DNA of 18,641 bases from Acetobacteraceae bacterium. GTDB lineage: Bacteria; Pseudomonadota; Alphaproteobacteria; Acetobacterales; Acetobacteraceae. The stretch is from contig JASHVB010000636.1 in the NCBI GenBank assembly GCA_030039695.1, forward strand, positions 1 through 18,641. Direction: 5' to 3'. The translations under genes and the position numbers were made by a program. Shown piece by piece: positions 8,760 through 15,676 of this stretch (position 1 is the first letter of the stretch; every line of letters starts with the position of its first letter). The notes under the pieces were generated by a model. It ran no database searches and had not been told where the DNA came from. It was given only the letters and a program-made list of their open reading frames with translations.

Positions 8760-10070
8760 CTACTCGGCTGCCGCGATCGCCAATTCGCCGCGCGACACGC
8801 GCAGCACCAGCATCGAGGCGCAGAAGCACGCCAGTCCGCTGGCCAGGAACGCCAGCAGATACGTTCCTGTGAGGTCCCGCACCGCGCCGGCCCCGATCGC
8901 GGCCAGCGCGCCGCCGACCTGGTGACCGGCGAAGATCCACGCCACCAGCACCGGGCTGTCGCGCCGACCGAACACCTCGTTGGTCAGTGCAAAGATCGCC
9001 GGCCCGGTGGCGACCCAGTCCAGCCCATAGAACACGGCGAAGACGGATAGGCTGAGCGCGTCGAACTGGCTGAACGGCAGCAGCACCAGAGACAGACCGC
9101 GCAGGCCGAAATACCAGAATAGCAGGATGCGCGGATTGTAACGGTCGCACAGCCAGCCGGATGCGGCCGAGCCGATCAGCGAAAACACGCCGATCACTGC
9201 TAGAATGCCGGCGCCGCGGATTTCCGGGATGCCATGGTCGGCGCAATAGGCGATCAGGTGCGTGTTGATCAGTCCGTTGGTGGAAAAGCCGCAGATGCCG
9301 AAGCTGACAACGAGCAGCCAGAAATCGAGCGAGCGCGCGCCGCGGCCCAGCGCATCGAAAGCCACAGCGATCGGATTGCCTCGCCGCGGGGGCGCCTGCC
9401 AGATGCCTGCCGCGCCATAAGCGCCGAGCCCGACCGAAGCGGGCGATTCGGGCAGCAGGATCGCCAGCATCGGCAGTGCCACGGCCATGGCGACAGTCAC
9501 CCCGATCGCCACGCCTTCCCAGCCAAAGCGATCCGCCAGCCAGGCGAGCAGCGGCAGGAATATCAGCTGACCCGCGGCGTTGGCGGCGGTCAGTAACCCC
9601 ATCGCCAAGCCGGTGCGCTGGGCAAACCAGCGGTTCGAGATGGCCGCGGCCATGCCCACCGCGCCGGCACCGGAGCCGATACCGACCATCAGCCCCCAGG
9701 TGACGAACAGCTCCCATGGCGAGGTCATGAAGATCGACAGGCCTGTGCCGGCCATCAGCACCGCCATGCAGGACAGGATGGTGTTCTTCAGGCCGAAGCC
9801 GTCGATAAGCCCGGTCAGGAACGGACCGGTGGCGCCGAGCAGAATGATATTGATGGAAACGGCGCCGGAAATGGTGGCGACGTCCCAGCCGAACGCATGT
9901 TGCAGCGGCACGATCATCACGCCGGGCGCGGCGCGTACGCCGACGCCAGCGAGCATGGCAGTGAACATCACGGCCAGGACGATCCAGGCGTAATGGACGT
10001 GGCCGGAGGTTAATCTTGCGAGCTTCTGGCTGATCACGCTGGCATTCTTTCGCCGATGCGGGGCACGCAT
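8760..10070 (-). CDS. Major facilitator superfamily transporter
   Basis: This 436-residue protein has about 12 hydrophobic segments in two six-helix halves, split by a cytoplasmic loop near the middle (LGAYGAAGIWQAPPRRGNP). The second-to-third helix loop has a degenerate MFS motif (GLIDGFGLKNT), repeated in the second half as GWLCDRYNPR. The overall pattern resembles monocarboxylate/oxalate-formate-type MFS carriers, so an organic acid is a reasonable guess; the substrate is not determinable. The start ATG at 10070 leaves a short basic N-terminus. An in-frame TTG at 10112 falls inside a palindrome and is less likely. The upstream CPBP gene ends 60 nt away on the same strand. Confidence 0.9.
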   Translation of the reverse strand: MRAPHRRKNASVISQKLARLTSGHVHYAWIVLAVMFTAMLAGVGVRAAPGVMIVPLQHAFGWDVATISGAVSINIILLGATGPFLTGLIDGFGLKNTILSCMAVLMAGTGLSIFMTSPWELFVTWGLMVGIGSGAGAVGMAAAISNRWFAQRTGLAMGLLTAANAAGQLIFLPLLAWLADRFGWEGVAIGVTVAMAVALPMLAILLPESPASVGLGAYGAAGIWQAPPRRGNPIAVAFDALGRGARSLDFWLLVVSFGICGFSTNGLINTHLIAYCADHGIPEIRGAGILAVIGVFSLIGSAASGWLCDRYNPRILLFWYFGLRGLSLVLLPFSQFDALSLSVFAVFYGLDWVATGPAIFALTNEVFGRRDSPVLVAWIFAGHQVGGALAAIGAGAVRDLTGTYLLAFLASGLACFCASMLVLRVSRGELAIAAAE

Positions 10071-10090
10071 GGAACGACTGACCGGTCTGG

Positions 10091-10112
10091 TTGACAAACC
10101 GGTATTTGTCAA
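10091..10112. promoter_or_regulatory. 22-bp palindromic operator candidate upstream of the MFS gene
   Basis: TTGACAAA (10091-10098) and TTTGTCAA (10105-10112) form a perfect 8-bp dyad around a 6-bp centre, 20 bp upstream of the transporter ATG. It is AT-richer than its surroundings and has the geometry of a TetR- or MarR-type operator. Each arm also contains TTGACA, so it may overlap a -35 element. No regulator gene lies adjacent. Confidence 0.5.
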
Positions 10113-10115
10113 TCG

Positions 10116-10133
10116 TGACCGCCGCAGCGGTCA
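10116..10133 (-). terminator. Short hairpin at the end of the CPBP gene
   Basis: TGACCGC and GCGGTCA form a 7-bp stem with a 4-nt loop; the stem includes the TGA stop of the CPBP gene at 10131-10133. There is no T-run. It may attenuate read-through into the transporter gene. Confidence 0.35.
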
Positions 10134-10928
10134 GGGATGCAGGGGCGGCATCAGGAACAGCACGAGCAGCATGGCGATCAGGTTGTTCAGCACGTGCAGC
10201 GTGATGGAGGCGCGGACGCCGCCGCAGTACTGCCGAGCCAGACAAAGCATCACCGCCATCGGTAACAGATAGAGCGGACGCAGCAAGCCATCGAACATGT
10301 GCAGCGCGAGCCACGGTACCGCGGTCGCGACCATCACCGGCAAGGTGCCCCAGTGCCGGCGCAGGCCGGTCCACAACCAGCCGCGGAAAAAGAACTCCTC
10401 CCAGAGCGGACTGAGCACGACCGTGCAGAACAGGATCCCTGCCTGCTCAGCCATGCTGGCGCTCGGGGTGGCGGCCAGCAAACTGGCGATCGCGCCGTGA
10501 TTGGCCGGCTGCAGCACGCAGTAGACCAGAGTGGCCCAGCCGAGCACGACCGCCTCGCCCATGGTTGCCAGGGCGAGCAGCAGAGCGGTCCGACGGATCG
10601 GGCCGAAGCCGAGACCGGCACGAGCATCGCCTCCGCCTACCACAGCACCGCGCCGCCAACCGGCGAACAGCAGCACGACGTCAGCAACCAGCAGCATCAA
10701 CAAAATGGTGGATGGCTGCCCAACCTGCCATGCGAGCGCGTGTTCCAGCGGCGCCCCGTTGTGCACGCCGAGCACCACGCCGATCAGAAAGACCCAGGCC
10801 CAGGCGGTGGCGCTTGCCGCGAGCAGCCAGACCAGTGCGAGGCAAAAGAGTCGCACCGGGCGCTCGGGCCGGGGTGGCGGCGTGTGTAAGGGCAGGCTGG
10901 CGGCGTGCGTATGGGCGAGCGCGTCCAT
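10131..10928 (-). CDS. CPBP (Abi/CAAX-like) intramembrane metalloprotease
   Basis: This 265-residue polytopic membrane protein carries the CPBP motifs: motif 1 EEFFFRG (Glu177, Glu178, Arg182), an aromatic/His motif in PWLALHMFDG (His210), and motif 3 HVLNN (His245, Asn248/249). These residues form the glutamate-based metal-dependent active site of the CAAX prenyl-protease/Abi family (PF02517). Bacterial members are implicated in peptide maturation, bacteriocin immunity and membrane-protein cleavage. The ATG at 10928 was chosen because the frame upstream, which stays open to 11183, is an Arg/Ser-rich shadow of the next gene. The hypothetical gene upstream stops only 7 nt earlier, so the two are probably co-transcribed. 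Confidence 0.88.
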   Translation of the reverse strand: MDALAHTHAASLPLHTPPPRPERPVRLFCLALVWLLAASATAWAWVFLIGVVLGVHNGAPLEHALAWQVGQPSTILLMLLVADVVLLFAGWRRGAVVGGGDARAGLGFGPIRRTALLLALATMGEAVVLGWATLVYCVLQPANHGAIASLLAATPSASMAEQAGILFCTVVLSPLWEEFFFRGWLWTGLRRHWGTLPVMVATAVPWLALHMFDGLLRPLYLLPMAVMLCLARQYCGGVRASITLHVLNNLIAMLLVLFLMPPLHP

Positions 10929-10935
10929 CGGGGCG

Positions 10936-11307
10936 CTATACCGCGACCGGGGGGCGATGGAGCGGCTGCGGCGGCAGGAAGGCCGCCTGCAGCGTCGCGA
11001 CGATGCCGCCGACGTTCGTGCGCGAGGCCGCGCTTCGCACGACACCGTCCGGCCGGCAGGAGAGTCCGCTGGCGATCGGCGTGCCGGCGAACACATAGCC
11101 TGCGGCGGGGCCGCCATGGCGGAGCACGATCGACAGTCCGTCAGCTGCGCCGCCACCGGTCGCGACCGCGACGCCAGAGGCAACGGGCGCCACGCCCGTC
11201 GCGTCGAGGTGCTGCGCGGGCTGTCGCACCGGCCCCAAGCCCGTCAGATAGGCGGAAGCCGCCGCGGGCATGGCGAGAAGCCGGCGGGCGGTGGTAGCGC
11301 CGAGCAT
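10936..11307 (-). CDS. Hypothetical Ala/Gly-rich protein upstream of the CPBP protease
   Basis: No family was recognised. It encodes 123 residues with an N-terminal basic/hydrophobic stretch (ATTARRLLAMPAAASAYLTG), a possible weak signal or helix, and a central segment with beta-like alternation (DGLSIVLRHGGPAAGYVFAG, then GVVRSAASRTNVGGIVATL). A GAGGA ribosome-binding site lies 10 nt before the ATG at 11307. It ends 7 nt before the CPBP start. A small protein encoded next to a membrane protease may be its substrate or partner, but this is only positional inference. The frame on the opposite strand is also open over much of this region, so coding status is likely, not certain. Confidence 0.55.
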   Translation of the reverse strand: MLGATTARRLLAMPAAASAYLTGLGPVRQPAQHLDATGVAPVASGVAVATGGGAADGLSIVLRHGGPAAGYVFAGTPIASGLSCRPDGVVRSAASRTNVGGIVATLQAAFLPPQPLHRPPVAV

Positions 11308-11428
11308 GGGGCTGCGTCCTCGGTGCGGCGTGAGGGAGCGGGTACGAAAAGACCAGGTCCTTGTGAAATCGCCGCGCCCGGCGGAGATTGCTTCGGCCCG
11401 GTGGGCCTCACAATGCCAGAAGATCGAG

Positions 11429-12226
11429 CTACCGACCTTTGAACGGTCCCGGCTTGCGTTTCTCCACGAAGGCGCGCGCCGCCTCGTTGAAGTCCTCGCT
11501 GAGGTAAAGCTTCAGCGGCGCTGTCTGCATCATCACATCGCGTTCCAGCAGATCCATGTACCAGCGGCGCGAGCGCACCGTCGCACGCACCGACAACGGC
11601 GGATTAGCCGCCACCGTCTGCGCCAGCTCGCGCGCTGTCGCCAGATGCTGCCCCTCCGGCGTGAGGCGATTGATGATGCGGTTCTCGAGCGCTTCTTCCG
11701 CGGTAAAGAACCGGCCGGTCAGCGCCACTTCCGTGCCGAACGCGGCGGCGCCGCGGAAATTCAGCAGTGCCCAGTATTTTGCGCCCCCCAGCCCGCGCGG
11801 AGTTTCCGTCACCTGGAACTTCGTCCCGGCGGCCGCGACGATCAGATCGCACTCCAGCACAATACCGAGCGCGAGCCCCATGACATAACCGTGCGCCGCG
11901 GCGATGACCGGCTTCCAGTTTACCGCGCGCGTGAGCAGATCGCCTGCATGCGCGCCCCATCCCTGCGGGCCACCATGCTGCTCGAACTCCTCGCGGCGAC
12001 GGAGCTGGCGTTGCCGCACGTCGGCGCCGGAGGAGAAAGCGCGGCCCGCACCGTGGATAATCGCGACGAATGCGTTATTGTCGACGTCGAACCGGCGCAG
12101 CGCTCCCGACAGTGCCACCACCATGGCGTCCGAGAACGCGTTGAGCTTTTCCGGCCGATTGAGCGTGATGGTGGCGACGTGGTTCTCGCACGCGTACTCA
12201 ACCAAATGGCGCGCTGCGTCGTTCAT
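11429..12226 (-). CDS. Enoyl-CoA hydratase/isomerase family protein
   Basis: This 265-residue crotonase-fold protein has the CoA-binding and oxyanion-hole segments LNRPEKLNAFSD (22-33), GAGRAFSSGADV (59-70) and HGYVMGLALG (112-121). In standard enoyl-CoA hydratases two Glu residues act in catalysis. Here the first is replaced by Gly121 (GLALGIVLECD), while the second is kept as Glu141 (FQVTETPRG). That favours an isomerase, lyase or other crotonase reaction over plain hydration. GGGAGAG lies about 8 nt before the ATG, and the kinase gene ends 14 nt upstream, so the two are likely co-transcribed. The gene is separate from the ACAD/thiolase operon but might supply a related step. Confidence 0.9.
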   Translation of the reverse strand: MNDAARHLVEYACENHVATITLNRPEKLNAFSDAMVVALSGALRRFDVDNNAFVAIIHGAGRAFSSGADVRQRQLRRREEFEQHGGPQGWGAHAGDLLTRAVNWKPVIAAAHGYVMGLALGIVLECDLIVAAAGTKFQVTETPRGLGGAKYWALLNFRGAAAFGTEVALTGRFFTAEEALENRIINRLTPEGQHLATARELAQTVAANPPLSVRATVRSRRWYMDLLERDVMMQTAPLKLYLSEDFNEAARAFVEKRKPGPFKGR

Positions 12227-12240
12227 GGGTTCTTCTCTCC

Positions 12241-12801
12241 CTACAGCCGGAAACGCTGCTTGATCAGCTCCGCGCAGGCCATTGCCGAGGCCGTGCCGGT
12301 ATCTACGTGCAGATCATAATCCATCCCTCTGTGAACCCGGTCGTATTGCCAGCGCGCCAGGCCGATCAGCCGGTCGCCACGCTGGCGCTCACGCGCTTCC
12401 AGGACATCGAGCGGCGCGAAGACGCCAACCAAGAAGACGTCGAACGGACGCAGAAGCTGCGCGTATTCCGCGGCTTTGTCTTCGCCCAGGAGCACCTCGT
12501 CGACGATCAGGTTATTGCCCTGCGCTGCCATGGCGGCGATTGCGTGTCGCATGCCCCGTAGAGCGCGGGCAGCAGCGGGGCCGGAACGAATGACGACGAC
12601 CGGTTTGCCCTGCTGGTGCGTGGTTTCAAAGGTGATTCCGTCGGGCTGATTGAAGCTGGCGGCGGGCAGCATGGCGATGAACGCGTCCATCTCGACATGC
12701 AGAAACGGTTCGGACGCGATCTGCTGCAATGCCGTGGCGATCGAGCTCTTGCCGGAACTGCCCACGCCGTTCAGCAACACGATGCGGGATTTGACGCGCA
12801 C
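12241..12801 (-). CDS. Chloramphenicol phosphotransferase-like P-loop kinase
   Basis: This 186-residue nucleotide kinase-fold protein has the Walker A motif GVGSSGKSS (12-20), a candidate catalytic Asp39 in HVEMDAF, the family segment DGITFETT, a Walker-B-like NNLIVDEVLL (95-104) and the C-terminal RGDRLIGLARWQYDRVH. All match the CPT-like family (PF07931), whose founder from Streptomyces venezuelae phosphorylates chloramphenicol at the C3 hydroxyl. Most family members in non-producers have unknown substrates, so resistance should not be assumed. The start is GTG at 12801, directly before the first strand (KSRIVLLNG), with no strong ribosome-binding site. The gene precedes the crotonase gene by 14 nt. 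Confidence 0.85.
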   Translation of the reverse strand: MRVKSRIVLLNGVGSSGKSSIATALQQIASEPFLHVEMDAFIAMLPAASFNQPDGITFETTHQQGKPVVVIRSGPAAARALRGMRHAIAAMAAQGNNLIVDEVLLGEDKAAEYAQLLRPFDVFLVGVFAPLDVLEARERQRGDRLIGLARWQYDRVHRGMDYDLHVDTGTASAMACAELIKQRFRL

Positions 12802-12812
12802 GGCCGCTCGGC

Positions 12813-12922
12813 GTCATCGCGAGGGATGGAAGCGAGGCCCCACCGCCGCATGGCCCGGCTTGCTCGCGCCGTCCACGCCTGGGTCGCGGGGACGAAGACG
12901 GGACGTGGCCAACGCGAGCAAG
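12813..12922. repeat. Palindromic intergenic repeat (REP/BIME-like), degenerate
   Basis: In the gap between the Lrp and kinase genes, arms 12859-12879 and 12902-12922 pair in a single register, with 17 of 21 positions complementary, including an unbroken 10-bp block (CTTGCTCGCG with CGCGAGCAAG). The loop is 22 nt. The flank begins GTCATCGCGAGG. Both the flank and the core (CGGCTTG...GTCCACG...ACGTGG...CAAG) resemble dispersed palindromic repeats seen in many alphaproteobacterial genomes; that resemblance is from memory. Confidence 0.5.
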
Positions 12923-12944
12923 ACCAGCGACGATCCGGGTTGCA

Positions 12945-13430
12945 TCATAGCGGCACGCCGGCGAGGCTGCGGCTGGTACGGATTGTCTGCAGCGTCTGCA
13001 CGCGACTGACCGTCGGCGAGCCGGTCAGCCGCTGCGTCAGCCGGTTCTCATGCGCGGTGTCGCGTGCGACCAGCTTCAGCAGGAAATCGCCGCCGCCACG
13101 GATCATGTGGCACTCCCGAACCTCCGGCCAGGCGGCGACCAGTTGCTCGAACGCCGAGAGTACCGATTCCTTCTGGCTGTCCAGGCCGACAACCGCGAAA
13201 AACGTGATCTCCCAGCCGAGCTTCTGCGGATCCGGATCGGCATGGTAACCGCGGATGACACCGGCTTCCTCGAGCCGGCGCACGCGACGCAGGCAGGGCG
13301 GCGCCGAGATGCCCGAGCGGCGCGCCAGCTCGACGTTGGTGATGCGTCCGTCGTTCTGCAGCTCGGCCAGGATCTTGCGGTCGATCGCGTCTAAGGCCGG
13401 AGGCGGCGGTTCCGCGGAGGTCGTGCTCAT
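12945..13430 (-). CDS. Lrp/AsnC family transcriptional regulator
   Basis: This 161-residue regulator has an N-terminal helix-turn-helix (LDAIDRKILAELQNDGRI; VELARRSGISAPPCLRRVRRLEEAGVI, about 31-58) and a C-terminal RAM effector domain (ITFFAVVGLD, then VRECHMIRGGGDFLLKLVARD). Lrp-type proteins form octamers that sense amino acids and often autoregulate. Length and layout are complete. The ATG at 13430 begins a short Pro-rich leader before the DNA-binding domain. A 13-bp AT-rich palindrome centred about 60 bp upstream (13485-13497) is a plausible own operator. The target genes are not evident; downstream lie a palindromic repeat and the kinase/crotonase pair. Confidence 0.92.
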   Translation of the reverse strand: MSTTSAEPPPPALDAIDRKILAELQNDGRITNVELARRSGISAPPCLRRVRRLEEAGVIRGYHADPDPQKLGWEITFFAVVGLDSQKESVLSAFEQLVAAWPEVRECHMIRGGGDFLLKLVARDTAHENRLTQRLTGSPTVSRVQTLQTIRTSRSLAGVPL

Positions 13431-13484
13431 GCGCAGTTTACGGCGTTTCCCTGATGGCAGTGGCAGTTGAGCTCGAGAGGATGC

Positions 13485-13497
13485 GCAATATTATTGC
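13485..13497. promoter_or_regulatory. AT-rich palindrome, candidate Lrp-family operator
   Basis: GCAATA-T-TATTGC is a perfect 13-bp dyad in an otherwise GC-rich divergent region between the Lrp gene (minus) and the Uma2 remnant (plus). Lrp/AsnC proteins favour such AT-centred dyads and usually autoregulate. The minus-strand AATAAT within it could also act as a -10 element. Confidence 0.45.
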
Positions 13498-13587
13498 TCG
13501 GCGACGCGGGTGCAAGGGAAGTCGGGCGTCGCTGCGGACATCGCGATGATTCGCCCCCCGCCGAGCGCCTGCGTTATGTTCCCCGTC

Positions 13588-13902
13588 ATGAACACTGCTC
13601 GGGACCGGCTGTGGACCATGGAAGCCTGCCTCGCCTGGGGGGACCAGCGGGAAGGCAAGCGCGCATTCGACGGCCAGCGTGTCATCGCCCAGACCGCCCG
13701 TGTCGCGTGTCAGCGCGTCATTCGAAAACCTCGGAAAGCGCGGTGGCCGCTGCGCGCCGGTGTGGCTTCCATGGCGATCCTGGCGGTGCGCCGGCAGACC
13801 GGGAGCCGGGTCCGGAATCCGGACGTCGGGATCGCCCGGCTAGGCCTCGGCGGCACGCCTCCGCTGCCAATCGTCTATCAGGACCTGATGTTCGTGGCCT
13901 GA
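13588..13902 (+). pseudogene. Uma2-type putative endonuclease, C-terminally truncated
   Basis: The frame from ATG 13588 gives 104 residues. The opening WTMEACLAWGDQREGKRAFDG matches, from memory, the conserved N-terminus of Uma2 (DUF820) restriction-endonuclease-like proteins, with FDGQRVIAQT matching the FDG-R-VAMT block. RVRNPDVGIARL matches the active-site PDV segment. Complete members are about 185-200 residues and continue with an EVLSPST strand and a catalytic Lys. Here TGA follows MFVA exactly where that strand should begin, so the catalytic core is incomplete. The central helix also looks divergent. hpnK starts 13 nt after the stop, placing a likely deletion or rearrangement joint near 13900. 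A new small functional protein is less likely. Confidence 0.6.
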
Positions 13903-13914
13903 ACTGCGGTCGAT

Positions 13915-14766
13915 ATGCAACGCGTCATCATTTCGGCGGACGACTTCGGCCTGTCGGAAGGGGTCAACGAAGCGGTAGAGCAGGCACATCGCGATGGGAT
14001 CCTTGAGGCCGCGAGCCTGATGGTGGCGGCTCCAGCCGCCGCTGACGCAGTGCGGCGCGCCAGGGCATTGCCGAACCTGCGGGTCGGTCTGCACCTCGTG
14101 GTGATTGAGGGGCCCGCTGTGCTGCCGCCGGCAGACATTGGCGGCCTGGTGGACGCCGCGGGGCAGTTCCCGTCGGATCAGTTCCGACTTGGCGTTCGCT
14201 ACGCCTTTCTCTCAGCCATTCGGCGGCAGCTTGCCGCTGAGATCCGCGCGCAGTTCGCCGCGTTCGCCGCGACCGGTCTCGCGCTGGATCACGCGAACGC
14301 GCACAAGCATATGCATCTGCATCCGCTCGTCGGCCGGCTCATCCTCGACATCGGACGCGACTTCGGCCTGCCGGCTATCCGCATTCCCGCCGAGCCGCCG
14401 GACGTGCTTCGCCGCTGTGGCACGCGCGTCGGACCCGCAGCGTGGGCGCTCTATCGCTGGACCGCGCTGCTGCGGCGGCAGGCCCGGGCGGCAGGTGTGG
14501 CGATGAATGACCACTGTTTTGGCTTGGCCTGGAGCGGCCACATGACCGCTGATCGCGTGCGCCGGCTGATGGAGGTCCTGCCGGACGGGCTCAGCGAGAT
14601 TTACTTTCACCCCGCAGTACGGCGGGACGCACTGCTCCGTCGCCTGATGCCCGATTACGAGCATCAGGCGGAACTGGCCGCGCTGCTTGATCGCGAACTG
14701 CTGCGTCAGATTGGGAGGCCGCCTGCATCTGCAGCCACTCACACAGTACCGCCAGGTTCGGACTGA
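13915..14766 (+). CDS. hpnK: HpnK, hopanoid biosynthesis-associated YdjC-family deacetylase
   Basis: This 283-residue YdjC/ChbG-family protein begins VIISADDFGLSEGVNEAV, with metal-binding Asp9/Asp10. It continues with LRVGLHLVVIEGPAVLP (His60) and the His-rich DHANAHKHMHLHP (125-137), which supply metal and catalytic ligands, and EIYFHPAV (His232). The VEGPAVLPP and WSGHMT segments fit the HpnK subgroup found in hopanoid gene sets, where it is thought to deacetylate a glycan or hopanoid side-chain precursor. Other hpn genes are not in this window. The last 176 nt overlap the convergent LysR gene, and residues after about 268 look like non-conserved read-through. It starts 13 nt after the Uma2 remnant. 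Confidence 0.88.
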   Translation: MQRVIISADDFGLSEGVNEAVEQAHRDGILEAASLMVAAPAAADAVRRARALPNLRVGLHLVVIEGPAVLPPADIGGLVDAAGQFPSDQFRLGVRYAFLSAIRRQLAAEIRAQFAAFAATGLALDHANAHKHMHLHPLVGRLILDIGRDFGLPAIRIPAEPPDVLRRCGTRVGPAAWALYRWTALLRRQARAAGVAMNDHCFGLAWSGHMTADRVRRLMEVLPDGLSEIYFHPAVRRDALLRRLMPDYEHQAELAALLDRELLRQIGRPPASAATHTVPPGSD

Positions 14767-15580
14767 TCGCGGCGTTCTCAGGACGCACGAGATAGTAGGC
14801 GAACATAGCGGGGACGTGGTGCGGCAGCACGCGAACCAGCCTGCCCGAGTCGAGCTCCGGCTGCACCAGCACCGAACGTGCGAGAGCGATGCCCAGGCCG
14901 TCGATCGCGGCGCGCAGCACCAGGCCGGTCTCACTAAAGCTCGGCCCGCGCCGGCGTGGCGGTGGGTTGGCGCCCAGGGCGCGAAACCACGGCTCCCATG
15001 GCTGCGTCGGACTGTGCAGCAGCGGGGCCGTGGCGAGTTCGGTCAGGTCGCGCGGCAACCGGCCGCCGGCGAAGCGTGGACTGCACACAGCGAAGATATG
15101 CTCTGACAGCAGCTTGGTGGCGGTCAGTCCGGGCCAGGTGCCCGGGCCGTAGCGTACCGCCAGGTCCACGTCGTCCTGCGTGAAATCCGCCAGTTGCTGG
15201 GTGGCGCGGATGTTGACGTCGATGTCGGGATGGCGCGCCTGGAAATCGGCCAGCCGCGGGATCAGCCAGTGCGTGGCGAAAGCCGGCAGCACGCTGACGG
15301 TGAGCGCACGCGGGCCGCGCAGCGCCGCGACGCCACGGGCGATGCGGTCGAGCGCATCGTGCATCACAGCGGCAAAGGTTGCGCCCTGCGACGTCAGGTT
15401 GACGCCGCGCCGACCGCGTCGGAACAGGACGACGCCGAGCGAGCGCTCCAGCGATTTTATCTGATGGCTGATGGCGCCGTGGGTCAGGTGCAACTCCTCC
15501 GCGGCTCGACTGAAATTGCCGTGCCGTGCGGCGGATTCGAACACGCGGAGCGCCGGCAGTGGGGGCAATCGGACGAACAT
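14591..15580 (-). CDS. LysR-family transcriptional regulator (GcvA-like)
   Basis: This 329-residue regulator has an N-terminal winged HTH (RLPPLPALRVFESAARHGNF; AAEELHLTHGAISHQIKSLE) and a periplasmic-binding-like effector domain (ALTVSVLPAFATHWLIPRLADF to NLAVLCEWLQMQA). The motif LPPLPALRVFESAARH places it in the GcvA-like branch. The ATG at 15580 was preferred over GTG 15598 because a T-N11-A dyad, which should be an operator, lies at 15584-15598. The conserved domain ends about 14710; the last roughly 39 residues are Arg/Ala-rich and read antisense to hpnK. It is transcribed divergently from the PPOX gene, its likely target. Confidence 0.9.
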   Translation of the reverse strand: MFVRLPPLPALRVFESAARHGNFSRAAEELHLTHGAISHQIKSLERSLGVVLFRRGRRGVNLTSQGATFAAVMHDALDRIARGVAALRGPRALTVSVLPAFATHWLIPRLADFQARHPDIDVNIRATQQLADFTQDDVDLAVRYGPGTWPGLTATKLLSEHIFAVCSPRFAGGRLPRDLTELATAPLLHSPTQPWEPWFRALGANPPPRRRGPSFSETGLVLRAAIDGLGIALARSVLVQPELDSGRLVRVLPHHVPAMFAYYLVRPENAAISPNLAVLCEWLQMQAASQSDAAVRDQAARPVPPDARNRASGDGAVRPAVLRGESKSR

Positions 15581-15583
15581 GAT

Positions 15584-15598
15584 GTGAACCGCATTCAC
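15584..15598. promoter_or_regulatory. LysR-type (T-N11-A) operator
   Basis: GTGAA-CCGCA-TTCAC is a 15-bp perfect dyad with the T-N11-A spacing (T15585, A15597) of LTTR boxes. It abuts the LysR ATG and lies 79 bp upstream of the divergent PPOX start, the normal place for an autoregulatory and target-activation site. Confidence 0.6.
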
Positions 15599-15676
15599 TG
15601 GACGGGTGACGAAAGATCGTTACCGACAGGGCGCGCGCAAGCCTATCTGCTGCGTGCGTCCCGAGGAGAGCACCAC

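Noticed and set aside
8506..10374. A 622-residue minus-strand open frame covering the MFS gene
   Set aside because: It is a shadow frame: Arg/His-rich low-complexity translation, no domain, and it overlaps the well-supported MFS, CPBP and SPFH genes.
10929..11183. N-terminal extension of the CPBP protease
   Set aside because: The added residues are Ser/Arg/Ala-rich and overlap the upstream hypothetical gene in another frame. ATG 10928 directly precedes a normal N-terminus.
12241..12801. Chloramphenicol resistance gene
   Set aside because: The protein belongs to the CPT-like family, but most members have unknown substrates. Family membership alone does not support a resistance call.
15194..15676. 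Plus-strand extension of the PPOX gene
   Set aside because: It runs antisense through the LysR gene. The ATG at 15677 has a GAGGAG ribosome-binding site and the expected family start.
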